NCBI RefSeq assembly: GCF_022447245.1
Contig: NZ_JAKVBC010000003.1
Span: 62,001 to 126,000 of the forward strand
Source of the DNA: Kordia sp.
GTDB taxonomy: Bacteria; Bacteroidota; Bacteroidia; Flavobacteriales; Flavobacteriaceae
Reading direction: 5' to 3'
Length of the DNA stretch: 64,000 nucleotides
Part shown: in pieces, positions 52,009 to 60,575 of the stretch
Numbering within the stretch: position 1 is the stretch's first letter
Layout of the letters: each line of letters starts with the position of its first letter
Position numbers and translations under genes: made by a program
Notes under the pieces: generated by a model
Told to the model about the DNA's origin: nothing
The model's input: only the letters and a program-made list of their open reading frames with translations
Databases searched by the model: none

Positions 52009-52574
52009 CTAAATTATTACTGGGGCAATACTGCTGTCACATGTGAGTAAATATCGTTAAAAATAAAGTGAAATTGATTAAAAAAGGGAACACCATCTGA
52101 TGAATTTACTTTTGATTTATTTAAAAATTGGTTAAAATTAGCAATAGAAAACAAAGTGCTCATTTACAATGTGAAGGACATAAATTTCATGTCTGTACAA
52201 CATCATTTAGGACAAAAGGAAAAGAAAGACGTACTTTAAAATATTATGGGATAAAAGTTAACCGAATTGTAAACCAGACGGAAAACCAAAAAGTTCTAAA
52301 ATCTCGGAATGTTAATTCCTAGAAATTTTCAACAGCATTTGATTTTGACTTACATATTGACGATTTAAAAGGTGTTGTGATTGAGAGTTAATGATTTAAT
52401 TTTAAAGCAATTATTATTAAACCTACTGACAAAAACTGGATTGAAACAATAAAAAGTGAAATAAAAAACGTTGGGGTAACACCTTATATAACTTATTGCT
52501 AGTTCTTGTCTACTTGCGAAAATCCTGTCGGATTTTCTATTCGGTTTCAATTTGCTAAATTTAGCTCTTAAACC
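52009..52574. other. Gene-poor decayed spacer
   Basis: Short open stretches (for example 52128-52322) lack a credible start or family. A plus-strand segment near 52390-52480 (FKAIIIKPTDKNWIETIKSE) looks like a worn coding fragment. A palindromic repeat lies near the right end. Confidence 0.4.
52519..52536. repeat. Hairpin within an interspersed intergenic repeat
   Basis: AAAATCC, TGTC loop, GGATTTT. It sits inside about 90 bases (52480-52570: TATAACTTATTGCTAGTTC, CTACTTGCGAAAATCC, CAATTTGCTAAATTTAGC) resembling an interspersed element found before accessory genes in related Flavobacteria. The resemblance is from memory. Confidence 0.4.
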
Positions 52575-53440
52575 ATGTACAAAACATTGTTGCCAATTTG
52601 GACAAAAAATTATGAATCAAACAATAGCAAGTCTAATTTTACTAATGACATTAAAATTTCCTTCGGTCAAGAATTAGTCGAAAAAATGAGCGAAAACGAA
52701 TTTACAATTGGTAAGACATTTAAAATTAAATCGCAACTACTGGGTGAATCAAGAGATTTGAATATTTATCTACCTCTTGGTTATACTCAGGACAGTTTGA
52801 AAACTTATCCAGTAATATATTTATTATACGGCTCAAAAGATGAAGATTTTATACTTGTTTCTGGAATTGTTCAGTTTGGCTCTTTTTCCTGGATTAATAT
52901 AATTCCTGAAACAATAATTGTGGGGATTGAAAATCTGGACAGAAAAAGGGATTTTACCTATCCTTCTCAAAACAAACTTGACCAAAATGAATTCCCGACA
53001 TCTGGAAAATCATAAAACTTCATCACTTTTATTGAAAGAGAACTTCAACCTTTCATAGATTCTTAATACAGAACAACAGAAGTGAAAACGATTATTGGAC
53101 AATCACTAGGTGGCCTGTTAGCGACAGAAATTCTATTTAAACGACCTCACCTCTTTGATAATTATATTATTGTAAGTCCAAGTTTATGGTGGGATGACGA
53201 AAAAATCCTAGACTTTGAAATGGCTTCTTATATCTCAACAAAATCGATTTATATTGCAGGAGGAAAAGACGGAGAAGTAATGGAAAGGATAGCAAGAGAA
53301 TTGTTTGCCAAGCTGAAAAAAATAAAAAGCAAAAAACGAATTTATTTTATGAATTTTTAGTGAACAAAACACACGGAAACGCATTACATATTGCTGTATT
53401 TAATTCTTTTGAGAAAATTTTTAAACAAAAAAAAGAATAA
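52575..53440 (+). pseudogene. Broken alpha/beta-hydrolase-fold esterase
   Basis: One frame encodes most of an IroE/enterochelin-esterase-like protein: FTIGKTFKIKSQLLGESRDL, NIYLPLGYTQDSLKTYPVIY, FGSFSWINIIPETIIVGIEN, then IIGQSLGGLLATEILFKRPH with the nucleophile elbow GQSLGG, and SPSLWWDDEKILDF. TAA codons interrupt it at 53013 and 53064. After 53360 a frameshift gives NKTHGNALHIAVFNSFEKIF, which holds the catalytic histidine. A signal-like start, MNQTIASLILLMTLKF (ATG 52611), lies in another frame. So the gene has two stops and two shifts. It probably cut esters such as siderophores outside the cytoplasm. Confidence 0.8.
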
Positions 53441-53465
53441 AAAAATGGATACAACAATGGTAACC

Positions 53466-53540
53466 GTTGCACAAGCCTATAATTTCTAAAAAAAGGCAGT
53501 ATTAGCGTTTTAAGGATGTCTTTCTTTTTAATTTTAGGAG
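53466..53540. repeat. IS1182-type right-end copy
   Basis: GTTGCACAAGCCTATAATTT at 53466-53485 and the following 50 or so bases are a diverged copy of 57309-57380. Both begin with the same terminal-repeat-like GTTGCACAAGCC. No transposase sequence is attached here. Confidence 0.55.
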
Positions 53541-53777
53541 CAAACTGTATATAAATACTATAATAATGATGGTTTTCAAGCCGTTAAATACATAATTACT
53601 TGCCACAAACACCTTGTTCAAGGTGTTTTTTTGTCCAAAATTTAAGTATAAACCGACATCGTATGATATCATAAAAACAGTTGATTCTCCGATACCTAAA
53701 AACAGGAAAACGATCTTTGGCATGATGAGGTAAGTAAAATAATACTTTATATACCCATGTAAAATCGATATTAACAA
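53502..53777 (-). CDS. Possible small membrane protein or fragment
   Basis: A frame of 91 residues from TTG 53777, or 73 from an inner ATG (MPKIVFLFLGIGESTVFMIS). It has two hydrophobic stretches (residues 13-30 and 68-85) and a basic C-terminus encoded within the IS-end repeat. That suggests its true end was replaced by an insertion. No family recognised. Confidence 0.25.
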   Translation of the reverse strand: MLISILHGYIKYYFTYLIMPKIVFLFLGIGESTVFMISYDVGLYLNFGQKNTLNKVFVASNYVFNGLKTIIIIVFIYSLLLKLKRKTSLKR

Positions 53778-53797
53778 GCAAATATTTACAAAATTTA

Positions 53798-53851
53798 GAA
53801 ATAACAGGAACTCCAGTTATAGTGGAAATAACAGGAATTCCTGTTATTCAT
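53798..53851 (+). repeat. Two tandem 27-bp units
   Basis: GAAATAACAGGAACTCCAGT (start of unit 1, 53798) and GAAATAACAGGAATTCCTGT (start of unit 2, 53825) begin two adjacent 27-bp units. In frame they read EITGTPVIV and EITGIPVIH. The rest of 53852-54309 has no gene that I can support. Confidence 0.75.
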
Positions 53852-54309
53852 ACGTTATACATAATTCAAAAAGAGAATCGGAGACATACCCTATTAAGTG
53901 GGATAAAAGGAAGATTTTATGTGGTTTTTAAATTAAAATCACTAAGATTTTCATCCAAGTTTTTATCAGTTACACTATGAAAGACAGTTATTTCAAATGT
54001 TGAAATGTAGTTAAAAACTTGAAAAATGTAGTAGATTTATTTCATAAAATCAATAAAATCTAAAGACGTAGATGCTAATAAAAGGTACACCTCATACAAA
54101 AAATAGAAAGCAGAACTTTTTTCCTATTTCAAACGGATTTTAATGCTATTTTGGCTCTTTTTTGAACACTTTTTTTTGCTTAAATTTAAGTTGTAATTTA
54201 GTTTAACTAAGAATGAAAATATAAATATTTATTAATTATGGAATAAATTGCGTTTAAACCCAACTTATTCTTATCGTTTTGTAAAATAAATCTTAATCAT
54301 TAAAACTGA

Positions 54310-55203
54310 GTGATATTCGATAAACTACATATCATATTTCTTTCCAAAAAAACAAAAAGACAAATTGAAAAATTAATACTATATATTTCTCTTGTTAGTT
54401 TTTTTACACATCTAACATTGATATATCTTTCTGAATTTGAGATTCTTAAATTATTTCCTGAGTCTGATTTGTTCAAAAATCCAGTATCAGCTATTTACAC
54501 TCCTTTCTCTTTCATACTTATCTATGAAGTTTACCTTTTGATATACTATTTACCAAAATCCTTTACAACATATATTACAAAACAATATGAAATCATAGCA
54601 CTCATAATAATCCGAAAACTTTTTAAGGACCTTTCTTCCTTGGAACTTAAAGCTAATTGGTTCGAAATTAAAGGTGATCTCCAGTTTACTTATGACATTG
54701 TGGCTTCATTGGTTCTATTTTATTTGATTTTTCAGTTTCAAAAACAAGGCAAAAGATTTTCAATTAAAAAGGATATTATCGATTCAAAAATTCAAAGTTT
54801 TATAAAAAGAAAAAAGATAATTGCCACTATTCTAGTCCCGCTCTTTTTCACTTTGGCCTTAATCACACTCATAAATTGGTCCCTTGAAATATCTTTTTCA
54901 GCGAATAAGCTACCTTCATTTGATGAAATCAATAACTTGTTTTTTGATGAATTTTTTACTGTCTTAATTCTTGTAGATGTTGTGCTATTAATAGTTTCGT
55001 TCTTTTATACAGATAAATTTCACAGGATTATACGAAATTCAGGATTTGTTGTTTCTACAATTCTGATTAGATTATCCTTCGGTGTTTCAGGATTGGTAAG
55101 CACAATTCTAGTTGTTGTTGCAGTTCTATTCGGTCTGTTAATCATTTTAATTCATAACCAATATGAAAAAAGCACTATGCCAAAGACCATTAACAAAAAA
55201 TAA
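54310..55203 (+). CDS. Polytopic membrane protein, function unknown
   Basis: A 297-residue protein with a GTG start (MIFDKLHIIFLSKKTKRQIEK) and about seven hydrophobic segments (roughly 22-42, 62-80, 90-105, 127-143, 172-193, 212-235 and 245-285). Charged loops include RKLFKDLSSLELKANWFEIK and KKDIIDSKIQSFIKRKK. The last two helices are rich in Val, Ile and Leu. No family recognised. It is flanked by decayed insertion sequences, yet its frame is intact, which argues for selection or recent arrival. Confidence 0.65.
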   Translation: MIFDKLHIIFLSKKTKRQIEKLILYISLVSFFTHLTLIYLSEFEILKLFPESDLFKNPVSAIYTPFSFILIYEVYLLIYYLPKSFTTYITKQYEIIALIIIRKLFKDLSSLELKANWFEIKGDLQFTYDIVASLVLFYLIFQFQKQGKRFSIKKDIIDSKIQSFIKRKKIIATILVPLFFTLALITLINWSLEISFSANKLPSFDEINNLFFDEFFTVLILVDVVLLIVSFFYTDKFHRIIRNSGFVVSTILIRLSFGVSGLVSTILVVVAVLFGLLIILIHNQYEKSTMPKTINKK

Positions 55204-55361
55204 TGATTTAATCTGTATGGTAACAGAAAATTAAAAAATTAGAGGTCATTACATAACTGAAAGATTAGTTCGTAAAATCCGCTACTTTTCATATACAAGA
55301 CCGTTAGACTGTCTCAATACTCGCATATTATTTTTTATTGATGTTACATATTCCGATATTT

Positions 55362-56166
55362 AAGTATGCAAAGATAAAGCAAGAATTAGAAGCTGATGTC
55401 ACTACTGAAAACCTTCAATAATCTACTAACGACCCAGATAGTAGACATCAAATAATAAGAGGAACGATAACAGAAGTTTGCTGTACTGCACAAACTACTG
55501 TTGACCAAAAACATAACATCTTTATTGATTATTAAGTCACCAATCAAAACGATAAGAAAGCTATGGGAATGATGCTCAGAAGAGCTAAATCTATTTTGAG
55601 AAATTATCAGTTTACAGGACTTTATGACAAAGGATATCATACAGGAAGTGAATTTGATATTGCACATTCGTTAGGTGTCGAAACATTAGTTGCTATCCCT
55701 TATATATGCAAAGCCAGTCAAGCCCCTGATCCTATATATAATGTAGAATATTTTAAATATGACAAACACAAAGATTGTTATATATGCCCATAAGAACATG
55801 AACTGACAAGTAATCAAAATTGGTACAAGGCACGTAACTATAAATTCAAACAATACAAAATTAAGGCGTGCAAAACTTGCACTGTTAGAAACTTATGTAC
55901 AACAGCTAAAGTCAATGGAAAGATCGTACAACCAAGTGAATATGCGTATGCTATTGAAGGCAATGCAGAACGTGTAAAAGCTACTGAAGACACATACACA
56001 AAAAGCGACAAGCTATCGTAGAACATCTCTTAAGAACCATCAAAAGACAATGGGATTTGATCATATAATTACTAAAAGAACAATAGAATCAGCATCTGCT
56101 GATTTTGGATTGATTGCTTTAGCCTACTATTTGAAAAAAATCATCAATATTGGCAAAGCTTTATAG
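55362..56166 (+). pseudogene. IS1182 family transposase, decayed
   Basis: The plus strand reads the C-terminal two-thirds of an IS1182-type transposase: DPDSRHQIIRGTITEVCCTA, AMGMMLRRAKSILRNYQFTG, LYDKGYHTGSEFDIAHSLGV, SQAPDPIYNVEYFKYDKHKD, then HELTSNQNWYKARNYKFKQY and DFGLIALAYYLKKIINIGKA. In-frame stops appear after ENLQ, after FIDY and after YICP, with a shift near 56030. The DDE residues are partly kept (the D of LYDKGYHTG). Most stops look like single changes from CAA, AAA or GAA. Clearly inactive. Confidence 0.85.
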
Positions 56167-56381
56167 AGTACCGAAAAACAATGTTTAAACCATTTTAAAA
56201 GGCTTAATTATTTATATGAGCCCAAAAATAGCATCATTAAAATGTCAAAATAATAATTATACATATGTCAAAAAGTCTTTAGAATAGGTGTCAAATTTAA
56301 AAAAAATAGGTAGTTTTGACACGTATTGCCGTTATACTTCATTACACCGAACTAAACTTAATAAACTAAAGACTTTTTAAC

Positions 56382-57266
56382 ATGAAAAATACTTCATTAA
56401 CCGTATTTATTATCTTTTTTGGTATTTCCTTTTCAGTTTTTTCACAACCCCCAATCATTTTCTATGAGCAAGGAATGAATTCTACAAGTCCAGGTATAAC
56501 ATCTCAAGTTTTTACAGATCTTGGTGGTCCAGTTTTTGCTGCTGATGATTTTGTAGTTCCAGTTGGAGAGCAATGGGATATTGACCGAATAGAATCTCTT
56601 GGCTCAAAAAATTCCAATCCACTCTCAGATGTACAACTTATTATATGGTCTCATGATCCTGTGTCATCCCTACCAAATACTGAAATTTATGATGTTGTTA
56701 TTACACCTACTTCAGGACCAAATGACCCAAATATAATATTAGATATTGATCCTAATAATCCATTGGTTTTATCTGAAGGTACTTATTGGATCACTATTGC
56801 GCCCATCTTAGCTTTTTCAGGGAATGCTGGTAGATGGTATTGGACTAGATTTGGCTCTCCTGTAGTGGGAGAGGAATTTCAAATAATAGACCCTAATGAT
56901 GTGTTTGGTGCTGGTTACACAAATTGGATAAGAGGTAGCATATTTAATGCTAATTTAGTTAATCTATCTTTCAGACTTGGATCTTGTAATGGTGGTTGTA
57001 CATTATCAGTTAAAGACCAAACGCAAATTAATGAAATTAAAATATTCCCTAATCCAGCAGAGGATATCATATTTATTAATAACTTAAATGAAATAGACCT
57101 TTCTAGTATTAAAATCTATGATTCGATTGGACGACTAATTAAAAGTATTGACATCTTAAACTTCGAATCACAAATTAAAATAGATGATCTTGTGCCAGGT
57201 TTTTATATTATTAGTCTGACTTCTAAAGATAATAGGAAATTTTCAAAAAGGTTTTTTAAGAAGTAA
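56382..57266 (+). CDS. T9SS-secreted protein with type A sorting domain
   Basis: A 294-residue secreted protein. Signal peptide MKNTSLTVFIIFFGISFSVF then SQ, cleaved after about residue 22. The mature N-terminal region (residues 30-205) is one beta-sandwich domain (FAADDFVVPVGEQWDIDRIE, LIIWSHDPVSSLPNTEIYD, YWITIAPILAFSGNAGRWYW). The C-terminal 75 residues are a T9SS type A sorting domain (IKIFPNPAEDIIFINNLNEI, IKIYDSIGRLIKSIDI, PGFYIISLTSKDNRKFSKRF). It is delivered to the cell surface by the gliding/T9SS machinery. Its ligand is unknown. It follows the IS1182 pseudogene by about 215 bases. Confidence 0.85.
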   Translation: MKNTSLTVFIIFFGISFSVFSQPPIIFYEQGMNSTSPGITSQVFTDLGGPVFAADDFVVPVGEQWDIDRIESLGSKNSNPLSDVQLIIWSHDPVSSLPNTEIYDVVITPTSGPNDPNIILDIDPNNPLVLSEGTYWITIAPILAFSGNAGRWYWTRFGSPVVGEEFQIIDPNDVFGAGYTNWIRGSIFNANLVNLSFRLGSCNGGCTLSVKDQTQINEIKIFPNPAEDIIFINNLNEIDLSSIKIYDSIGRLIKSIDILNFESQIKIDDLVPGFYIISLTSKDNRKFSKRFFKK

Positions 57267-57308
57267 CAATAACTCATTTATTACAATAAAAGCACAATAC
57301 TAATAATT

Positions 57309-57570
57309 GTTGCACAAGCCCATAATTTCAAAAAATAAGGTATTCGTATTGTATTCAGCGTGTCTTTTTTCTTCTAACTATATAACTCTAAAAAAAATAT
57401 CTATTGTAATATAGAAATAGTGTTTATATAATAATCCAAAACAGTTAACAGAAGAAGGTAGATATTCTCTTTCGGAATTCGATCAAATTACCAAATAGTT
57501 TATTTGATATATTTATCTGATTTACATACAATTATACACATAATTATTAGATATATTAGACTTGTACAAT
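57309..57570. mobile_element. MITE-like remnant of an IS1182-type element (262 bp)
   Basis: It is bounded by GTTGCACAAGCC (57309) and, inverted at the other end, CTTGTACAAT (57561-57570). Read on the minus strand from the right, the end and leader align with the left end at 50924-50882. Just inside lies a degraded copy of the transposase start, with ATG-TAA in place of ATG-CAA. The left 70 bases match the copy at 53466. So both ends survive with nearly all of the transposase deleted, the layout of a miniature inverted-repeat element. Confidence 0.55.
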
Positions 57571-57787
57571 AGGTGCGATGTATAACCGCAATTACGTATG
57601 ATCAGACTATTTTTTAATACATTCAGAATTACCAACATAAGTGTTAAACTGAAAATTAACAGATATAAATCCTCAACTATCGGTTACAAGTGCCCCCTAA
57701 CACCTAATTTTAAATCCAAGCTAATTTAGTAAAATGCGAACTTAATACATGTATAAATCATTATGCTTAAATTTCTATTTTCCAATA

Positions 57788-58039
57788 ATGACGCAACTCA
57801 ACAAAACCGAAAAATCGCATCAAATCTACACCAAACTCAAACAACTAGACCAAAGTGGCTCTAAATATTTTAAGCAAACTTCTCAATCAGAAACAAGTAG
57901 AAAAATGTACTTGAAAATGGTCAAAAAAGAAATTCATGGGGATTTAATTGATTTTGGAATCAACAATCTTAGACGATTTACGGAAATTAAATTAGCTGAG
58001 AAACTGTATCGAATCAGAAAATATCATCAAAATGAATAG
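57788..58039 (+). CDS. Small basic hypothetical protein
   Basis: A protein of 83 residues from ATG 57788 (MTQLNKTEKSHQIYTKLKQL); the frame is open from ATG 57749 but the 13 extra residues are hydrophobic and look like spacer. It is basic and helical (LKMVKKEIHGDLIDFGINNL, LRRFTEIKLAEKLYRIRKYH). No family known. It could pair with the short ORF that follows 54 bases later, as small accessory gene pairs often do. Confidence 0.4.
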   Translation: MTQLNKTEKSHQIYTKLKQLDQSGSKYFKQTSQSETSRKMYLKMVKKEIHGDLIDFGINNLRRFTEIKLAEKLYRIRKYHQNE

Positions 58040-58092
58040 TACTGGTGAATTATTAATAAAATTCAGAAACCTAAGAGCTTTTTGACTTTTAG

Positions 58093-58254
58093 ATGTTAAA
58101 TAGTCATCAGATTCTGAATGTAATGAAACAACAAACGGAAGCAACGCTGAGTTATATAATTGAATTGGATAAAGGTAACATGGCTGTTTTATCATTTTTA
58201 GTGACCAACTATGTGAAATATCTAGAACATCGCCTCAAACAAATACTGGAATAA
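58093..58254 (+). CDS. 53-residue ORF
   Basis: An ORF of 53 codons beginning MLNSHQILNVMKQQTEATLS and ending KYLEHRLKQILE; an inner ATG at 58123 would give 43. It is helical with a short hydrophobic patch (MAVLSFLVTNYVKYL). It is 54 bases after the previous small gene and 75 before the esterase gene. Too short for certainty. Confidence 0.3.
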   Translation: MLNSHQILNVMKQQTEATLSYIIELDKGNMAVLSFLVTNYVKYLEHRLKQILE

Positions 58255-58329
58255 ATTGTACTTTGCACATGTATTAGTTTTGTGGTACATTTATAGGAAA
58301 TCAAAAATCTGATAACCAAACCATATACC

Positions 58330-60090
58330 ATGATCAAACGTTCTTGTAAACTACCTGCCAAATGTTTCTTACTAGTATTTCTTAGTGTATTTTGTTTCTT
58401 TTCCTGTACCGAATCGGGCAAAAAAGATGCTGCTACAGTAAACATAGAACTTCCGTTCCCAGCAGAACATTATAAAGAAGCCTTAGATGGAAGATTAATT
58501 CTGTTAATTTCAGAAAATAAAGATACAGAACCTCGATTTCAACTTCGAGACGATTCCAAAACCTGTCAAGGCTTCGGAATGGACATTAGCAACTGGAAAC
58601 CCAATGAATCGAAACAATTTGATGCAAACGCTTTTGGATACCCGATGCAAACCTTTTCAGACCTACCTTTGGGAGAATTTTATGTACAAGCTGTATTTCA
58701 TAAATACGAAACCTTTAACCGTGCGGATGGACATGTCGTAAAGCTGCCAATGGACCGTGGCGAAGGACAACAATGGAATCGTGCGCCTGGAAACCTCTAC
58801 TCTACACCACAAAAGATTACGATTAAAGATGGACAATTTCCTCCACTAAACATACAACTAGATCAAAAAATACCGCCTATCAAAGCGCCCGAAGACACAA
58901 AGTATGTAAAGCATATAAAAATCAAGAGTAAACTGTTGAGTGATTTTTGGGGAAGAGATATGTACATAGGCGCGCATGTGTTGTTGCCAGAAGGTTGGGA
59001 CACACATCCTGATGTAAAATACCCACTTGCCATTATGCATGGACATTTTCCAAAGGATTTTGGAGGATTTCGAACCACGCCGCCCGATCCGAATCTAAAA
59101 CCTGACTATAATGAACGCTTTGATGTAAAAGGATATAATATCACAGTACAACAAGAAGCGTATGATTTTTATAAAACTTGGACAAGTCCTGATTTCCCTA
59201 GAGTCATCGCTATTAAAATACAACATCCAACGCCATATTATGACGATTCGTATGCGGTAAACAGCGAAGCACAAGGTCCGTATGGAGATGCTATTACTTA
59301 TGAACTCATTCCTCATATAGAAAAACAGTTTAGAGGCATTGGAGAAGGCTGGTCGCGCTTTGTATATGGCGGAAGTACTGGTGGATGGGAAGCCTTGGCA
59401 GTACAGGTAAAGTATCCTAAGGAATACGGAATGTGTTTTGCAGCCTGCCCAGATCCAATTGATTTTAGAGCCTATTGTTTGGTCAATATTTACGAAGACG
59501 AAAACGCCTATTACGAGAAAGGAACTTTTAGAAAAACACTGGTTGCGGGACATCGCGATTATTTGGGAAATGTAGATGCTACATTAAAAGACATGAACTA
59601 TCGTGAATTGGTCATAGGTACCAAAGGGCGCTCTGGACAACAATGGGATATTTGGGAAGCTACCTATTCTCCTATAGATAAGGAAGGTTATCCGAAGCGA
59701 ATTTGGAATCGCCTTACGGGAGAAATCGACAAGGAAGTGGCTGCCTATTGGAAAGAAAATTACGATCTCGCCTATATTTTAAAAAGAGATTGGGCTACAC
59801 ACGGAAACAATTGGAAACATAAAATTCACTTGTATTGTGGCGATATGGATAATTATTATTTAAATAATGCCGTATATCTTGCAGAAGAAATCCTGTCAGA
59901 AACCACTGAACCTTATTACGATGGTGAAGTAGATTACGGTGATCGTGCAGAACATTGTTGGAACGGAGATCACGATAATGGAAATCATATCAGTCGCTTG
60001 CGCTATCACCGTATGTTTATTAAAAAGTATGTGGAGAAAGTGCATAAAGTAGCGCCAAAAAATGCAGACTTGAAAAGTTGGAGGTATTAA
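58330..60090 (+). CDS. Exported alpha/beta-hydrolase-fold esterase-like lipoprotein
   Basis: A 586-residue protein. The signal ends FLLVFLSVFCFFSC with lipobox cysteine near residue 26. Residues 35-175 are a beta-rich N-terminal domain (RLILLISENKDTEPRFQLRD, PLGEFYVQAVFHKYETFNR). From about 195 an esterase-D-like hydrolase fold follows: YIGAHVLLPEGWD, YPLAIMHGHFPKDFGGFR, and the elbow YGGSTGGWEAL with Ser349. His residues near the C-terminus (AEHCWNGDHDNGNHISRLRYH) may complete the site. It is probably a periplasmic or surface esterase of unknown substrate. Intact and separate from the decayed region. Confidence 0.8.
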   Translation: MIKRSCKLPAKCFLLVFLSVFCFFSCTESGKKDAATVNIELPFPAEHYKEALDGRLILLISENKDTEPRFQLRDDSKTCQGFGMDISNWKPNESKQFDANAFGYPMQTFSDLPLGEFYVQAVFHKYETFNRADGHVVKLPMDRGEGQQWNRAPGNLYSTPQKITIKDGQFPPLNIQLDQKIPPIKAPEDTKYVKHIKIKSKLLSDFWGRDMYIGAHVLLPEGWDTHPDVKYPLAIMHGHFPKDFGGFRTTPPDPNLKPDYNERFDVKGYNITVQQEAYDFYKTWTSPDFPRVIAIKIQHPTPYYDDSYAVNSEAQGPYGDAITYELIPHIEKQFRGIGEGWSRFVYGGSTGGWEALAVQVKYPKEYGMCFAACPDPIDFRAYCLVNIYEDENAYYEKGTFRKTLVAGHRDYLGNVDATLKDMNYRELVIGTKGRSGQQWDIWEATYSPIDKEGYPKRIWNRLTGEIDKEVAAYWKENYDLAYILKRDWATHGNNWKHKIHLYCGDMDNYYLNNAVYLAEEILSETTEPYYDGEVDYGDRAEHCWNGDHDNGNHISRLRYHRMFIKKYVEKVHKVAPKNADLKSWRY

Positions 60091-60110
60091 TTAGAATTTA
60101 TCTTTTGATT

Positions 60111-60230
60111 CGTCTTTGCGAACGTAAGCGCTGTAATTTGATTCAAAGCATATATTGAGTTTTCTTAAAATGTGATTGCCACGTTTTTTATCATTTATGC
60201 GTATGCTAAATGAAAAAATCTCGCAAAGAC
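60111..60230. repeat. REP-like palindromic repeat, diverged copy
   Basis: CGTCTTTGCGA (60111-60121) and TCGCAAAGAC (60221-60230) are inverted, with GTGATTGCCACG between. This is the pattern of the interspersed CGTCATTGCGA...GATTGCCACG...TCGCAATGACG elements common in Flavobacteria. Confidence 0.6.
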
Positions 60231-60324
60231 TTACCAAAAGGCAATGAACAGCTTAGAATTTACTTATACATCTCCATACAATTTTCTATCGAAAATCACT
60301 CGATGTGAAGTCTTGAGTTTAATG

Positions 60325-60421
60325 CGTCATTGCGAACAAAGTGAAGCAATCTATAACTTTAAACAACAGATATGTTTTATGATAAACAGATCACCACGTC
60401 ACTAAGTTCCTCGTGATGACG
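60325..60421. repeat. REP-like palindromic repeat, second copy
   Basis: CGTCATTGCGA (60325-60335), AAGCAATCT, AGATCACCACGTCAC, and TCGTGATGACG (60411-60421) form an imperfect long inverted repeat of the same family as the copy at 60111. The two fill most of the 485-base gap 60091-60575; nothing else is seen there. Confidence 0.7.
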
Positions 60422-60575
60422 AATCATAAGTGTAAAGTCATAATTTTTACAATGACTTGTTTTTGTCATAGAAATCAATGTAACATTTAGTGAAATCTGT
60501 TAATATTAAGCCTTTGTCAAAATAATCACAAAACTCTTTTTACCTTTATACAAATTACCAATCAAAACCAACCCT

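Noticed and set aside
52128-52322. 64-codon ORF from TTG
   Set aside because: No credible start, no recognised family, and it sits in a decayed spacer.
52480-52570. Integron attC-type site
   Set aside because: The hairpin is short, no paired conserved core sites are seen, and no integrase or cassette array is present.
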